A stretch of DNA of 64,000 bases, from the NCBI RefSeq assembly GCF_001424755.1, contig NZ_LMRF01000001.1:207294-271293 (forward strand). The letters run 5' to 3'. Made by a program: the position numbers and the translations under genes. Below, in pieces: positions 17,629-29,116 of this stretch. Every line of letters starts with the position of its first letter. The first letter of the stretch is position 1. This stretch comes from Marmoricola sp. Leaf446 (GTDB lineage Bacteria; Actinomycetota; Actinomycetes; Propionibacteriales; Nocardioidaceae). The notes beneath the pieces are model-generated. The model ran no database searches, was not told where the DNA came from, and saw nothing but the letters and a program-made list of their open reading frames with translations.

Positions 17629-18047
17629 TGCTGCGGACCATGATGACCAGCAAGATCCACCGGGCCACGGTGACCCAGGCCGACCTGCACTACGTCGGCT
17701 CGGTCACGGTCGACGAGGACCTCCTGGACGCCGCCGACCTGCTGCCCGGGGAGCTGGTGCACGTCGTGGACATCACCAACGGTGCCCGGCTGGAGACCTA
17801 CACGATCGCGGGCGAGCGCGGCTCCGGCGTGCTCGGCATCAACGGTGCGGCCGCGCACCTCGTCCACCCGGGCGACCTCGTCATCCTCATCGCCTACGGC
17901 CAGATGGACACCGCCGAGGCCCGCACCCACCGCCCGCACGTCGTGTTCGTGGACGAGCGCAACCGGGTCGTCGACCTCGGCGACGACCCCGCACGGGTCC
18001 CCGACTCCGCCGACGGGCTCGTGCGCGGCGACCTGGTCGACCGGTAG
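17628..18047 (+). CDS. panD: Aspartate 1-decarboxylase proenzyme
   Basis: 139 residues, the usual size. The self-processing site YVGSVTVD gives cleavage between Gly24 and Ser25 and a pyruvoyl group on the alpha chain. [10 protein letters not shown] (~50) and [14 protein letters not shown] (~72) carry the active-site residues. It makes beta-alanine from aspartate for panC. The ATG shares a base with the panC stop (TGATG). The C-terminal 20 residues are acidic and not conserved. Confidence 0.97.
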   Translation: MLRTMMTSKIHRATVTQADLHYVGSVTVDEDLLDAADLLPGELVHVVDITNGARLETYTIAGERGSGVLGINGAAAHLVHPGDLVILIAYGQMDTAEARTHRPHVVFVDERNRVVDLGDDPARVPDSADGLVRGDLVDR

Positions 18048-18051
18048 CCCC

Positions 18052-18843
18052 GTGCTGCTCTGCGCCGACATCGGCAACTCCCACACCGTCCTCGGGCTGC
18101 TCGAGGACGGCCCCGACGGGGTGGAGGTGCTCGACCACTGGCGCGTGGCCACCGACGAGCGGCGCACGGCCGACGAGTGGGCGGTGCTGCTCGGCGGCCT
18201 GCTCCGCGACAGCACGGTCGGCGACCGGGTGACCGGCGTCGCCGTCTGTGCCACCGTCCCGGCCGTGCTGCACGAGTGGCGCGAGATGCTGACGCGCCAC
18301 TGGGGCACGGTCCCGTCGGTGATCGTGGAGGCGGGCGTGCGGACCGGCGTGCCCGTGCTGATGGACAACCCGCGCGAGGTCGGCGCCGACCGCGTCGTCA
18401 ACGCCCTCGCGGCCGCCCGGCTGTACGACGGGCCGGCGGTGGTCGTCGACTTCGGCACCGCCACCACCTTCGACGTCGTCACCGCCCGGGGGGAGTACGT
18501 CGGCGGCGCGATCGCCCCCGGCATCGACATCTCGCTGGAGGCGCTCGGCCGCCGGGGCGCCCAGCTGCGCAAGGTCGAGCTGCTCCCGCCGCGGTCGGTG
18601 ATCGCCAAGAACACCGTCGAGGCGCTGCAGTCGGGGATGGTGCACGGCTTCGCCGGCCTGGTCGACGGCATCGTCACCAAGATGGTCGCCGAGCTCGGCG
18701 TACGCCCGGAGGAGGTGCACGTCGTCGCCACCGGCGGCCTCGCCCCGGTCGTGGTCGCCGAGTGCCGCACCCTGACCGACCACCAGCCCTGGCTCACCCT
18801 GCTCGGCCTCGCCCTGGTCTTCGAGCGCAACCGCCCCGCCTGA
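18052..18843 (+). CDS. coaX: Type III pantothenate kinase
   Basis: 263 residues. LLCADIGNSHTVLGL at the N-terminus, GADRVVNALAA (~117) and VVDFGTATTFDVV (~136) are the ASKHA-fold phosphate motifs of CoaX. It phosphorylates pantothenate in the first step of CoA synthesis and, unlike CoaA, is not feedback-inhibited by CoA (family knowledge). GTG start four bases after the panD stop. The gene ends at a strong long hairpin. Confidence 0.95.
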   Translation: MLLCADIGNSHTVLGLLEDGPDGVEVLDHWRVATDERRTADEWAVLLGGLLRDSTVGDRVTGVAVCATVPAVLHEWREMLTRHWGTVPSVIVEAGVRTGVPVLMDNPREVGADRVVNALAAARLYDGPAVVVDFGTATTFDVVTARGEYVGGAIAPGIDISLEALGRRGAQLRKVELLPPRSVIAKNTVEALQSGMVHGFAGLVDGIVTKMVAELGVRPEEVHVVATGGLAPVVVAECRTLTDHQPWLTLLGLALVFERNRPA

Positions 18844-18879
18844 CCCCGACCCCGGAGGCGCCGGCCGACCCCCAGGGGT

Positions 18880-18936
18880 AGTCCGAGACGAGAAGCACCG
18901 TCAACGAGCCCTCGACGGTGCTCTTCGTCTCGGACT
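18880..18936. terminator. Long bidirectional hairpin between coaX and DUF808 gene
   Basis: Two 23-base arms (18880-18902 and 18914-18936) pair at 21 of 23 positions around an 11-base loop; the two mismatches are adjacent (GA against AG). It sits between convergent genes and can serve both. No T-run is seen, as is common in GC-rich actinobacteria. Confidence 0.8.
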
Positions 18937-18955
18937 ACCGCACCGGAGGGCGCCC

Positions 18956-19903
<948 letters not shown>

Positions 19904-19998
19904 CGGCGGGTCCGGGGGGCGGGAACGACGCAGGAGGAGCGGGTCATGGGCGCAAGCCTAGGGGCTCGCCCGCCCGGGGGAGGGGCCTCGCGGTCTTC

Positions 19999-20004
19999 TA
20001 CGCT
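19999..20004 (+). promoter_or_regulatory. -10 box of leaderless lysS
   Basis: TACGCT ends 7 bases before the lysS ATG; the spacer TGCGCGC has no RBS. Confidence 0.5.
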
Positions 20005-20011
20005 TGCGCGC

Positions 20012-21538
20012 ATGAGCGACGCCGCCGCCCCCTCGCCGGGCGCCACCCCCGACGACCTGCCCGAGCAGCTGCAGGTGAGGCGTGAGAAGCGGCAGCGGCT
20101 CCTGGACTCCGGGCGGCAGCCCTACCCCACGACCGTCGAGCGCACCCACACCATCCGGCAGCTGCGCGAGACCCACGACCCCCGCCTGGAGGCCGGCGAG
20201 CTCGAGCCGGACACCCGCACCGGCGAGCAGGTCGCGATCGCCGGGCGCGTGATCTTCCAGCGCAACACCGGCAAGCTCTGCTTCGCCCGGCTGCGCGAGG
20301 GCGACGGGTCGGAGATCCAGGTGATGCTGAGCCTCGCCGAGGTCGGCGAGGAGTCGCTGGGCGAGTTCAAGCAGCTCGTCGACATCGGTGACCTGCTCGC
20401 GGTGCGCGGCGAGGTCATCACCAGCCGCCGCGGCGAGCTCAGCGTCGCCGCCACCTCCTGGGAGCTGGCGGCCAAGACGCTGCGGCCGCTGCCCAACGAG
20501 CACCGCCCGCTGTCCGACGAGGCGCGCATCCGGCTGCGCTACGTCGACATGATGATCCGCCCCGAGGCGCGCGAGATGGTGCGCACCAAGGCCACCGTCC
20601 TCAAGAGCCTGCGCCGCACCCTCGACGAGCGCGGCTACACCGAGGTCGAGACCCCGATCCTGCAGCTCACCAACGGCGGCGCCGCAGCCCGGCCGTTCCG
20701 CACCCACCTCAACGCCCTCGACCAGGACATGCTGCTGCGCATCGCGCTCGAGCTCGACCTCAAGCGGGCCATGATCGGCGGCGTCGACCGCGTCTACGAG
20801 ATCGGTCGCACGTTCCGCAACGAGGGCCTCGACTCCACGCACGCAGCCGAGTTCTCGATGCTGGAGGCCTACGAGGCCTACGGCGACCAGTTCACGATGA
20901 TGGAGCTCACCCGCGCCCTCGTCATCGACGCCGCCCGCGCGGTCGGGCGCACGGTGGTCCCCGGTCGCGACGGCTCCGAGATCGACCTCGAGGGCGAGTG
21001 GCGGCAGGCCTCCATCCTCGATCTCGTCTCCGAGGCGATAAACGAGGAAGTCACTGTCAAGACTCCGGTGGAAATGCTGCGGCAGCACGCGGCGGCGCAC
21101 GACGTCGAGCTGCAGCCGAAATGGGGCCACGCCGAGATCGTGGTCGAGCTCTACGAGCAGCTCGTCGAGGACCACCTGATCAACCCGACGTTCGTCATGG
21201 ATTATCCGGCGGCGGTGAAGCCGCTCGCCAAGGCGCACCGCAGCGAGGCCGGGATCAACGAGGCGTGGGACCTGATCATCAACGGCGTCGAGCTCGCCCC
21301 GGCGTACACCGAGCTCAACGACCCCGTCGTGCAGCGCGAGCGGCTTGAGGCGCAGTCGCTGCTCGCGGCGGCCGGCGACCCCGAGGCGATGGAGCTCGAC
21401 GAGGTGTTCCTCAAGGCCATGGAGTACGGCATGCCGCCCGCCGGCGGCATGGGAATGGGCGTCGACCGGCTCGTCATGCTGCTCACCGGTGCCGGTATTC
21501 GGGAGACAATTCTTTTCCCGTTGCTGCGACCCGAGTAG
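20012..21538 (+). CDS. lysS: Lysyl-tRNA synthetase (class II)
   Basis: 508 residues. An OB-fold anticodon-binding domain (~60-165) is followed by the class II core: motif 1 near RLRYVDMM (~172), motif 2 FRNEGLDSTHAAEFSMLEAYEAY (~269-291) and motif 3 GMGMGVDRLVMLLTG (~480). It charges tRNA-Lys in the cytosol. The position between coaX and lsr2 matches M. tuberculosis. The segment around 21030-21075 uses a few AT-rich codons (ATA, AAC, GAA, ACT) unlike the rest, but without a break in the reading frame. Confidence 0.96.
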   Translation: MSDAAAPSPGATPDDLPEQLQVRREKRQRLLDSGRQPYPTTVERTHTIRQLRETHDPRLEAGELEPDTRTGEQVAIAGRVIFQRNTGKLCFARLREGDGSEIQVMLSLAEVGEESLGEFKQLVDIGDLLAVRGEVITSRRGELSVAATSWELAAKTLRPLPNEHRPLSDEARIRLRYVDMMIRPEAREMVRTKATVLKSLRRTLDERGYTEVETPILQLTNGGAAARPFRTHLNALDQDMLLRIALELDLKRAMIGGVDRVYEIGRTFRNEGLDSTHAAEFSMLEAYEAYGDQFTMMELTRALVIDAARAVGRTVVPGRDGSEIDLEGEWRQASILDLVSEAINEEVTVKTPVEMLRQHAAAHDVELQPKWGHAEIVVELYEQLVEDHLINPTFVMDYPAAVKPLAKAHRSEAGINEAWDLIINGVELAPAYTELNDPVVQRERLEAQSLLAAAGDPEAMELDEVFLKAMEYGMPPAGGMGMGVDRLVMLLTGAGIRETILFPLLRPE

Positions 21539-21624
21539 GCCCGGGATTTCTCGCCATGTGGTCTGTTAGTGTCCGGTTCTGTTAATGGCCGGGAAATACC
21601 ACGGCCCTGGATAGGTGGAACACC

Positions 21625-21966
21625 ATGGCGCAAAAGGTCAACATCGTGCTCGTCGACGACATCGACGAGACCGAGGCGGACGAGACCGTCTCCTTCGGGC
21701 TCGACGGCAAGGAGTACGCCATCGACCTGAACACCGACAACGCGACCAAGCTGCGCGAGGCCCTCGCGCCGTACGTCGCCCACGCCCGCCCGGTGAGCGG
21801 CCGCGGCGGCCGGCGCAGCAACGGCGGCTCCTCGCGCACCGCCTCGACCTCGAGCGGCCCCGCGCCCGCCGAGATCCGGGCCTGGGCCCGCGAGAACGGC
21901 TTCGACGTGCCCGAGCGAGGCCGCGTCTCGGCCGAGGTCCGCGACGCGTACGCCGCGGCGCACTGA
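21625..21966 (+). CDS. lsr2: Lsr2-type nucleoid-associated protein (xenogeneic silencer)
   Basis: 113 residues. The N-terminal dimerisation domain begins AQKVNIVLVDDIDETEADETV, and a Ser/Arg/Gly-rich linker (60-80) leads to the C-terminal DNA-binding domain (PAEIRAWARENGFDVPERGRVSAEV), with the AT-hook-like RGR at ~101-103. It bridges AT-rich DNA and silences foreign genes. The upstream 85 bases (21539-21624) are AT-rich for this genome and hold the direct repeat TCTGTTA(G/A)T at 21562 and 21578, a plausible site for self-regulation. RBS AGGTGG, 7 bases before the ATG. Confidence 0.95.
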   Translation: MAQKVNIVLVDDIDETEADETVSFGLDGKEYAIDLNTDNATKLREALAPYVAHARPVSGRGGRRSNGGSSRTASTSSGPAPAEIRAWARENGFDVPERGRVSAEVRDAYAAAH

Positions 21967-21984
21967 CCCCACAGCGCGACCAGC

Positions 21985-22018
21985 ACGAGCCGGGTCCGGA
22001 CCTCCGGGCCCGGCTCGT
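21985..22018 (+). terminator. Terminator hairpin after lsr2
   Basis: Arms 21985-21999 and 22004-22018 form a 15-bp stem with one G-U pair and a 4-base ACCT loop, 19 bases after the lsr2 stop. Confidence 0.75.
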
Positions 22019-22067
22019 CGCGCGTCCGGGGCCGCCCGGTCCTGCGACTCCCCGAGGTGCCCGCCCC

Positions 22068-22073
22068 TACCCT
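22068..22073 (+). promoter_or_regulatory. -10 box of leaderless flavin reductase gene
   Basis: TACCCT ends 6 bases before the ATG at 22080; no RBS between. Confidence 0.5.
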
Positions 22074-22079
22074 GGCGCC

Positions 22080-22691
22080 ATGAGCGCCGACCGGACCGTC
22101 TTCGACCCCACCGACGCCGACGTCAACGCCTACAAGCTGCTGAACTCGCTGGTCGTCCCGCGGGCCATCGCCTGGGTCTCGACGCTCGACGAGCACGGCC
22201 GGGGCAACCTGGCCCCGCACTCGTTCTTCACCGTCGCCAGCGGCCGGCCGCCGGTGGTGCTGTTCAGCTCGCTGGGCCACAAGGACACCGTCACCAACAT
22301 CGAGCAGACCGGCGAGTTCGTGGTCAGCCTGACCTCGGAGGAGCTGGCCGACCAGGTCAACGCCAGCAGCGCGCCGTTCGAGCACGGCGAGGACGAGGCC
22401 CGGGCGCTCGGGATCGCCACCGAGCCCTCGCAGACGGTGGCGCCCGAGCGGGTCGCCGCCTCCCCGGCCTCGATCGAGTGCCGTCTCGAGCGGATCGTCG
22501 AGGTCGGGCACGCCTACGTCGTCTTCGGCCTGGTCACCACCATCACGGTGCGCAGCGACGCGCTCGAGGACGGCGTCCACCCCGCGATGGAGGCGCTGCG
22601 GCCCGTCTCCCGGCTCGGGCGCGACGAGTGGGGACGCCCGCCGGAGGTGTTCCGGCTGACCCGGCCCGAGAAGCCCGAGGACGTGCTCTGA
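22080..22691 (+). CDS. Flavin reductase-like domain protein
   Basis: 203 residues of the FMN-binding split-barrel flavin reductase type. The N-terminal pattern is LNSLVVPRAIAWVSTLDEHGRGNLAPHSFF, written here in parts: VPRAIAWVST (~27) and NLAPHSFFT (~43), then PPVVLFSSLGHKDTVTNI (~56) and FVVSLTS (~81). Members bind FMN and act as NAD(P)H:flavin reductases or as oxidoreductases of unknown substrate. It stands alone with a DUF2071 gene downstream. Probably leaderless. Confidence 0.85.
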   Translation: MSADRTVFDPTDADVNAYKLLNSLVVPRAIAWVSTLDEHGRGNLAPHSFFTVASGRPPVVLFSSLGHKDTVTNIEQTGEFVVSLTSEELADQVNASSAPFEHGEDEARALGIATEPSQTVAPERVAASPASIECRLERIVEVGHAYVVFGLVTTITVRSDALEDGVHPAMEALRPVSRLGRDEWGRPPEVFRLTRPEKPEDVL

Positions 22692-22780
22692 GCCGGACCG
22701 GGGGCACGACCGGCGGCACGCCAGGCGGTCTGCCCGACGGGCTGACCGACCGTGCCCCGGCCCTGCCCGGCCGCGCCGTC

Positions 22781-23461
22781 ATGGACCAGGTCTGGGGCGA
22801 CCTGTTGTTCCTGCACTGGCGGGTCGACCCGGCACGGGTGGAGCGCTGGATGCCGCCGGGCGCCCGGCCCGACGTCCATGACGGCTCGAGCTGGGTGGGC
22901 CTGATCGGGTTCGAGATGCGCCGCGCCGGCTTCGGCCTGGGCCACCCGGTGCCCTACCTCGGCGACTTCTCCGAGATCAACGTCCGGCTCTACTCCACCG
23001 ACGACCAGGGGCGTCGCGGCGTGGTGTTCCGGTCGCTGGAGACCGAGCGGCTGGCCCTGGTGGCCGCGACCAACCCGGTGGGGGTGCACTACCGCTGGGC
23101 GCGGATCCGGATGGAGCGCTCGGCCGAGGGCACCGGGCGGATCGGCTACACCTCCCGCCGTCGTACGCCGCCCGGCGTCGGTGCCGCGACCGACTTCGCG
23201 GCCCGGACCACCGACGAGGTCGTGCGCGACCCGCTGTCGGTCTTCCTCACCGCCCGCTTCGGGATGCACCACCGCGTCGGCTCCCGCCCGCTGTGGGTGC
23301 CCAACACCCACGAGCCGTGGCCGCTGCGGCGCGCCGAGCTGCTGCACTGCCGCGACGGCCTCGTCGCCGCCGCCGGCCTGCCAGGAGTGACCGACGACCC
23401 GCCGGAGTCGGTGCTGTGGTCGCCCGGCGTGCGCACCCAGTTCGGCCGCCCCCGGCTGTGA
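22781..23461 (+). CDS. DUF2071 (YqjF-like) family protein
   Basis: 226 residues from the ATG at 22781; no RBS is evident and the 89 bases before it stay open in frame but offer only CTG codons. MDQVWGDLLFLHWRVDP, PPGARPDVHDG, VGLIGFEMR (~43) and the C-terminal LLWSPGVRTQFGRP-like end (here VLWSPGVRTQF) identify the family. DUF2071 proteins have an acetoacetate-decarboxylase-like beta barrel, but their reaction is not known. It may be co-transcribed with the flavin reductase. Confidence 0.8.
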   Translation: MDQVWGDLLFLHWRVDPARVERWMPPGARPDVHDGSSWVGLIGFEMRRAGFGLGHPVPYLGDFSEINVRLYSTDDQGRRGVVFRSLETERLALVAATNPVGVHYRWARIRMERSAEGTGRIGYTSRRRTPPGVGAATDFAARTTDEVVRDPLSVFLTARFGMHHRVGSRPLWVPNTHEPWPLRRAELLHCRDGLVAAAGLPGVTDDPPESVLWSPGVRTQFGRPRL

Positions 23462-23490
23462 ACCCGCGGCGTGCCACGTGCAGCCGCGCC

Positions 23491-23511
23491 GTTGTTCGCT
23501 GACAGCGATAA
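23491..23511. promoter_or_regulatory. ClgR-type operator upstream of clpC
   Basis: GTTCGC-TGACA-GCG at 23494-23507 fits the ClgR consensus GTTCGC-N5-GCG, with dyad symmetry (TTCGCT...AGCGAT). Its centre is about 44 bases before a start site predicted from the -10 TAGGCT at 23532-23537, a good place for an activator. ClgR activates clp protease genes in Corynebacterium, Streptomyces and Mycobacterium (established). Confidence 0.65.
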
Positions 23512-23531
23512 CCGGCTTACCCCGGAACACG

Positions 23532-23537
23532 TAGGCT
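23532..23537 (+). promoter_or_regulatory. -10 box (TAGGCT) of clpC
   Basis: TAGGCT, with a ~60-base leader to the ATG and a GAGGAG RBS. The -35 region is weak, in keeping with an activator-dependent promoter. Confidence 0.45.
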
Positions 23538-23604
23538 GAGCCAAGGGTTGAACCGGCCGTGCGGGTCGCACTGGCCGACCCCGCAGAGTCCCGAGGAGAT
23601 ACGC

Positions 23605-26151
<2,547 letters not shown>

Positions 26152-26175
26152 CCCACCCCGCTCCCGCTCCACCCC

Positions 26176-26206
26176 GACACCCCGCAGGCCTCGCCTGCGG
26201 GGTGTC
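26176..26206. terminator. Bidirectional terminator between clpC and mutY
   Basis: A perfect 13-bp stem (GACACCCCGCAGG / CCTGCGGGGTGTC) with a 5-base loop, 24 bases after clpC and 20 bases before the convergent mutY stop. Confidence 0.85.
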
Positions 26207-26226
26207 GTGCGTCCGTGGGCGGGGCG

Positions 26227-27090
26227 CTAGCCGGGCAGGCCGTACCGCCCCTCCAGCCGTACGACGAGCCCGTCGGCCAGCAGGCTCGCCAGGGCGCGCT
26301 CGCGCTGGACCGGCTCGGGCCAGGCCTCGGCGAGGCGGTCAGGCGACACCGAGCCGGGGGCGTCGCGCAGCACCGCCATCAGCCGGCCGCGGACCTGGCG
26401 GTCGGTGCCGGCCCAGGCCTGGCCGCGCCGCGGTGGTCCGTCGTACGCCGGGCGGCCGGCCGCCAGCCACGCGCACCGGTCGGCGACCGGGCAGTCGCCG
26501 CACCGCGGGGAGGCGGCCGTGCAGACCAGCGCGCCGAGCTCCATCACGGCGATCGCCCAGGTGGGGGCCTCGTCCTCGCCGGGCACCAGCGCCTCGGCGC
26601 GGTCGCGCTCGGCTCGGGTGACCGAGGGGCCGGGGTGCTCGACCCCGCCGACCGCCCGGGCCAGCACCCGCCGGACGTTGGTGTCCAGGACGGCGTGACG
26701 CGCTCCGAAGCCGAACGACGCGATCGCGCTGGCGGTGTAGTCGCCGACGCCGGGCAGCGCGAGCAGGTCGTCGTAGGAGCCCGGCACCTCGCCGTCGTGG
26801 TGCTCCACCACCGCGACCGCCGCGGCGTGCAGCCGCAGCGCTCGGCGGGGGTACCCCAGCCGGCCCCAGGCCCGCACCGCCTCGCCGACCGGCGCCGCCG
26901 CCAGGTCCGCGGGGGTGGGCCAGCGCTCCAGCCACGCCTCGAAGACCGGCAGCACCCGCGCGACCGGGGTCTGCTGCAGCATCAGCTCGCTCACCATGAC
27001 GCGCCACGGGGTCGCGCCCGGGCCGCGCCACGGCAGCTCGCGGGCGTGCGCGGCGTACCACGCCAGCAGGGGCTCGTGCAGGTCGCTCAT
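26227..27090 (-). CDS. mutY: A/G-specific adenine glycosylase
   Basis: 287 residues from the ATG at 27090 (GAGGA upstream). ELMLQQTPVARV (~32), the helix-hairpin-helix LPGVGDYTASAI (~110) with the catalytic Asp in VLDTNVRRVL (~133), and the 4Fe-4S loop C-x6-C-x2-C-x5-C (~192-208) are all present. It removes adenine mispaired with 8-oxoguanine. There is no C-terminal MutT-like domain; the end is a short winged-helix-like segment, normal for the actinobacterial enzyme. The place between clpC and disA matches M. tuberculosis. Confidence 0.95.
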   Translation of the reverse strand: MSDLHEPLLAWYAAHARELPWRGPGATPWRVMVSELMLQQTPVARVLPVFEAWLERWPTPADLAAAPVGEAVRAWGRLGYPRRALRLHAAAVAVVEHHDGEVPGSYDDLLALPGVGDYTASAIASFGFGARHAVLDTNVRRVLARAVGGVEHPGPSVTRAERDRAEALVPGEDEAPTWAIAVMELGALVCTAASPRCGDCPVADRCAWLAAGRPAYDGPPRRGQAWAGTDRQVRGRLMAVLRDAPGSVSPDRLAEAWPEPVQRERALASLLADGLVVRLEGRYGLPG

Positions 27091-27186
27091 CGCCGCCGAT
27101 CCTCGCCCGCGGCCCCCGGGCCGCACCACCCGGGGTCGCTCCCGGTGCGCCCGGCGTTGCTCCCCCGACGGGGGCTCGGCGCTCGG

Positions 27187-27192
27187 TACGGT
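27187..27192 (+). promoter_or_regulatory. -10 box of leaderless 27200 gene
   Basis: TACGGT ends 7 bases before the ATG at 27200; no RBS. Confidence 0.45.
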
Positions 27193-27199
27193 GCTCGGC

Positions 27200-27973
27200 A
27201 TGGCTGCCGCTCCTCGACCTCGTGGACGGCTGCCCCGGCGCGTCTACTGGGTACGCCGCACCCTCGTGGTCGTCGTGGCCCTGGCCGTCGTGCTCGGGCT
27301 GGTGCAGCTCGTCCGCGGCCTCGCGCCCGACGACGCTCCCGCCGAGCAGGCCGCCACCACGAGCGGCGCCACCCGGCCGACCCCGCAGGCCCAGCCGTCC
27401 TACGGTCCCGTCGCCGTGCAGGGACTCACCCGCAAGCAGCGCCGCCAGGCCGTGCAGGCTGCCCCGACGGGCGAGTGCCGCCCCGACGAGATCAGCGTGC
27501 TGCCCGTCGTCGACAAGGCCGAGGCGGGTGGCCGGATCCAGATCCGCCTCGACCTCCAGGGCACCCAGCCGGCCTGCACCTTCGAGGTCTCCGCGGAGTC
27601 GCTGGTGGTCAAGGTCGCGACCGACGAGGGCGTCCGGTTCTGGTCGACCCAGGACTGCGCCCGGGCGGTGCCGACGAGCGACGTCGTGGTCCGCAGCTCC
27701 CAGCCGACCTCGGTCACCGTCACCTGGAGCGGCCGGGCCTCGGACACCGAGTGCACCGACCAGCCGGCCTGGGCGCTCCCCGGCTTCTACGAGGTGTACG
27801 CCGCCGCCGCCGGCTCCTCGCCCACGGACGTGCCGTTCGAGGTCACCCGGCCCGCGGTGCGCTACGTGACCGAGACGCCCAGCCCCACCGCGACACCGAC
27901 CGAGAAGGCGTCCGGCACGGCCGAGCCCCGGCCCACGCCGTCACCCTCCCCGTCGGCCAGCCCCACCCGCTAG
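27200..27973 (+). CDS. Membrane-anchored extracytoplasmic protein of unknown function
   Basis: 257 residues. A basic N-terminus is followed by a single hydrophobic segment (~22-42), so it is anchored with the bulk outside. A Pro/Thr/Ala-rich spacer (50-70) leads to a globular domain (~85-210) with four cysteines (GECRPD, PACTFEV, QDCARA, TECTDQ) that could form two disulfides, and a beta-strand pattern like an Ig fold (VRFWSTQDC, VTVTWSGRA, PGFYEVYAA). The tail (~220-257) is Pro/Ser/Thr-rich and low in complexity. It occupies the position of Rv3587c, next to disA on the opposite strand. Function not known. Confidence 0.6.
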   Translation: MAAAPRPRGRLPRRVYWVRRTLVVVVALAVVLGLVQLVRGLAPDDAPAEQAATTSGATRPTPQAQPSYGPVAVQGLTRKQRRQAVQAAPTGECRPDEISVLPVVDKAEAGGRIQIRLDLQGTQPACTFEVSAESLVVKVATDEGVRFWSTQDCARAVPTSDVVVRSSQPTSVTVTWSGRASDTECTDQPAWALPGFYEVYAAAAGSSPTDVPFEVTRPAVRYVTETPSPTATPTEKASGTAEPRPTPSPSPSASPTR

Positions 27974-28008
27974 CCCACGCGGGGCCGGGCCAGGGCGGCT
28001 CGGACGGG

Positions 28009-29103
28009 TCAGACGTAGCGCTCGAGGATGCTGGACTCCGCGAGCCGCGACAGCCCCTCGCGGACGCTGCGGGCCCGCAGCTCGCCGACGCCGTCGACGG
28101 CCTGGAGGTCCTCGACCCCGGCCGAGAGCAGCTTCTGGAGCGTGCCGAAGTGCTCGACCAGGCGGTCGACCACGGTGGCGGGCAGCCGGGGCACCTTGGC
28201 CAGCAGCCGGTGACCGCGGGGGGTGACGGCGCCGTCGAGGTGCTCGCCCTGACCCAAGCCCAGGGCCCGGGCCACGCAGGAGATGTCGACCAGGTCGGCG
28301 GGGGAGAGGCCCTCGAGCTCGGCGAGCACCTCCTCGACGGTGTGGGTGCGACGGCCGCCGGCCTGGTAGTCGCGGACGACCAGGGCGCGCTCGGCGTCGA
28401 CCCCGGTGACGAGCTCCTCGAGCTGCAGCGACAGCAGCCGGCCGTCGGTGCCGAGCTCGTTGACGTAGTCGTCGATCTCACGGGCGATCCGGCTGACCAT
28501 CTCGAGGCGCTGGGCCACCACCGCGACGTCGCGGACGGTGACGAGGTCCTCGATCTCCAGCGCCGAGAGCGTGGAGGAGACCTCGTCGAGGCGGGTCTTG
28601 TAGCGCTCCAGGGTCGCCAGGGCCTGGTTGGCGCGGGCCAGGATCGACCCGGAGTCCTCCAGGACGTAGCGGATGTGGCCGACGTAGATCGCGATGATCT
28701 GCATCGACTGCGACACCGAGATGACCGGGGCGCCGGTCTGCTTGGCCACCCGGTCGGCGGTGCGGTGCCGGGTGCCGGTCTCCTCGGACGGGATGGTGTG
28801 GTCGGGCATCAGGTGCACGTTGCAGCGGTGGATGCGGCTGATGTCGCCGTCCACGACGATGGCGCCGTCCATCTTGGCCAGCTCGCGCAGCGCGGTGGGC
28901 GAGAACGGCACGTCGAGGGTGAACCCGCCGGTGAGGATGCCCTCGACCTCCTTGTCGTGGCCGAGCACGATCAGCGCGCCGGTGCGGCCGCGCAGGATGC
29001 GCTCGAGACCGTCGCGCAGCGAGGTGCCGGGGGCGATCACGGCGAGGGTGGCACGCAGTCGCGCGGCGTCGTCCGGGCGCTCGGGACGGTCGGAGGCTGC
29101 CAC
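28009..29103 (-). CDS. disA: Diadenylate cyclase DisA (c-di-AMP synthase, DNA integrity scanning)
   Basis: 364 residues, GTG start. The N-terminal DAC domain has DGAIVVDGD (~79) and the GTRHRTADR loop (~110), which bind ATP; a linker of helices follows, and a C-terminal RuvA-like HhH domain (~300-360, VDGVGELRARSVREGL) binds branched DNA. It makes c-di-AMP from two ATP. It lies directly after radA on the same strand with 10 bases between; RadA is known to interact with DisA in mycobacteria and Bacillus. A TAGACT box ends 7 bases before the GTG, so a separate leaderless transcript is likely. Confidence 0.95.
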   Translation of the reverse strand: MAASDRPERPDDAARLRATLAVIAPGTSLRDGLERILRGRTGALIVLGHDKEVEGILTGGFTLDVPFSPTALRELAKMDGAIVVDGDISRIHRCNVHLMPDHTIPSEETGTRHRTADRVAKQTGAPVISVSQSMQIIAIYVGHIRYVLEDSGSILARANQALATLERYKTRLDEVSSTLSALEIEDLVTVRDVAVVAQRLEMVSRIAREIDDYVNELGTDGRLLSLQLEELVTGVDAERALVVRDYQAGGRRTHTVEEVLAELEGLSPADLVDISCVARALGLGQGEHLDGAVTPRGHRLLAKVPRLPATVVDRLVEHFGTLQKLLSAGVEDLQAVDGVGELRARSVREGLSRLAESSILERYV

Positions 29104-29110
29104 GGCCCGG

Positions 29111-29116
29111 AGTCTA
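29111..29116 (-). promoter_or_regulatory. -10 box of leaderless disA
   Basis: TAGACT on the minus strand, 7 bases before the disA GTG; its TAG (29114-29116) is the stop codon of radA. Confidence 0.5.

Noticed and set aside
21030-21075. AT-rich codons in lysS as a recombination scar
   Set aside because: The frame and protein similarity are continuous and the stretch is only about 15 codons long.
26227-27090. mutY as a truncated gene, because the MutT-like C-terminal domain is missing
   Set aside because: Actinobacterial MutY proteins are commonly of this short form, and all catalytic and cluster residues are present.
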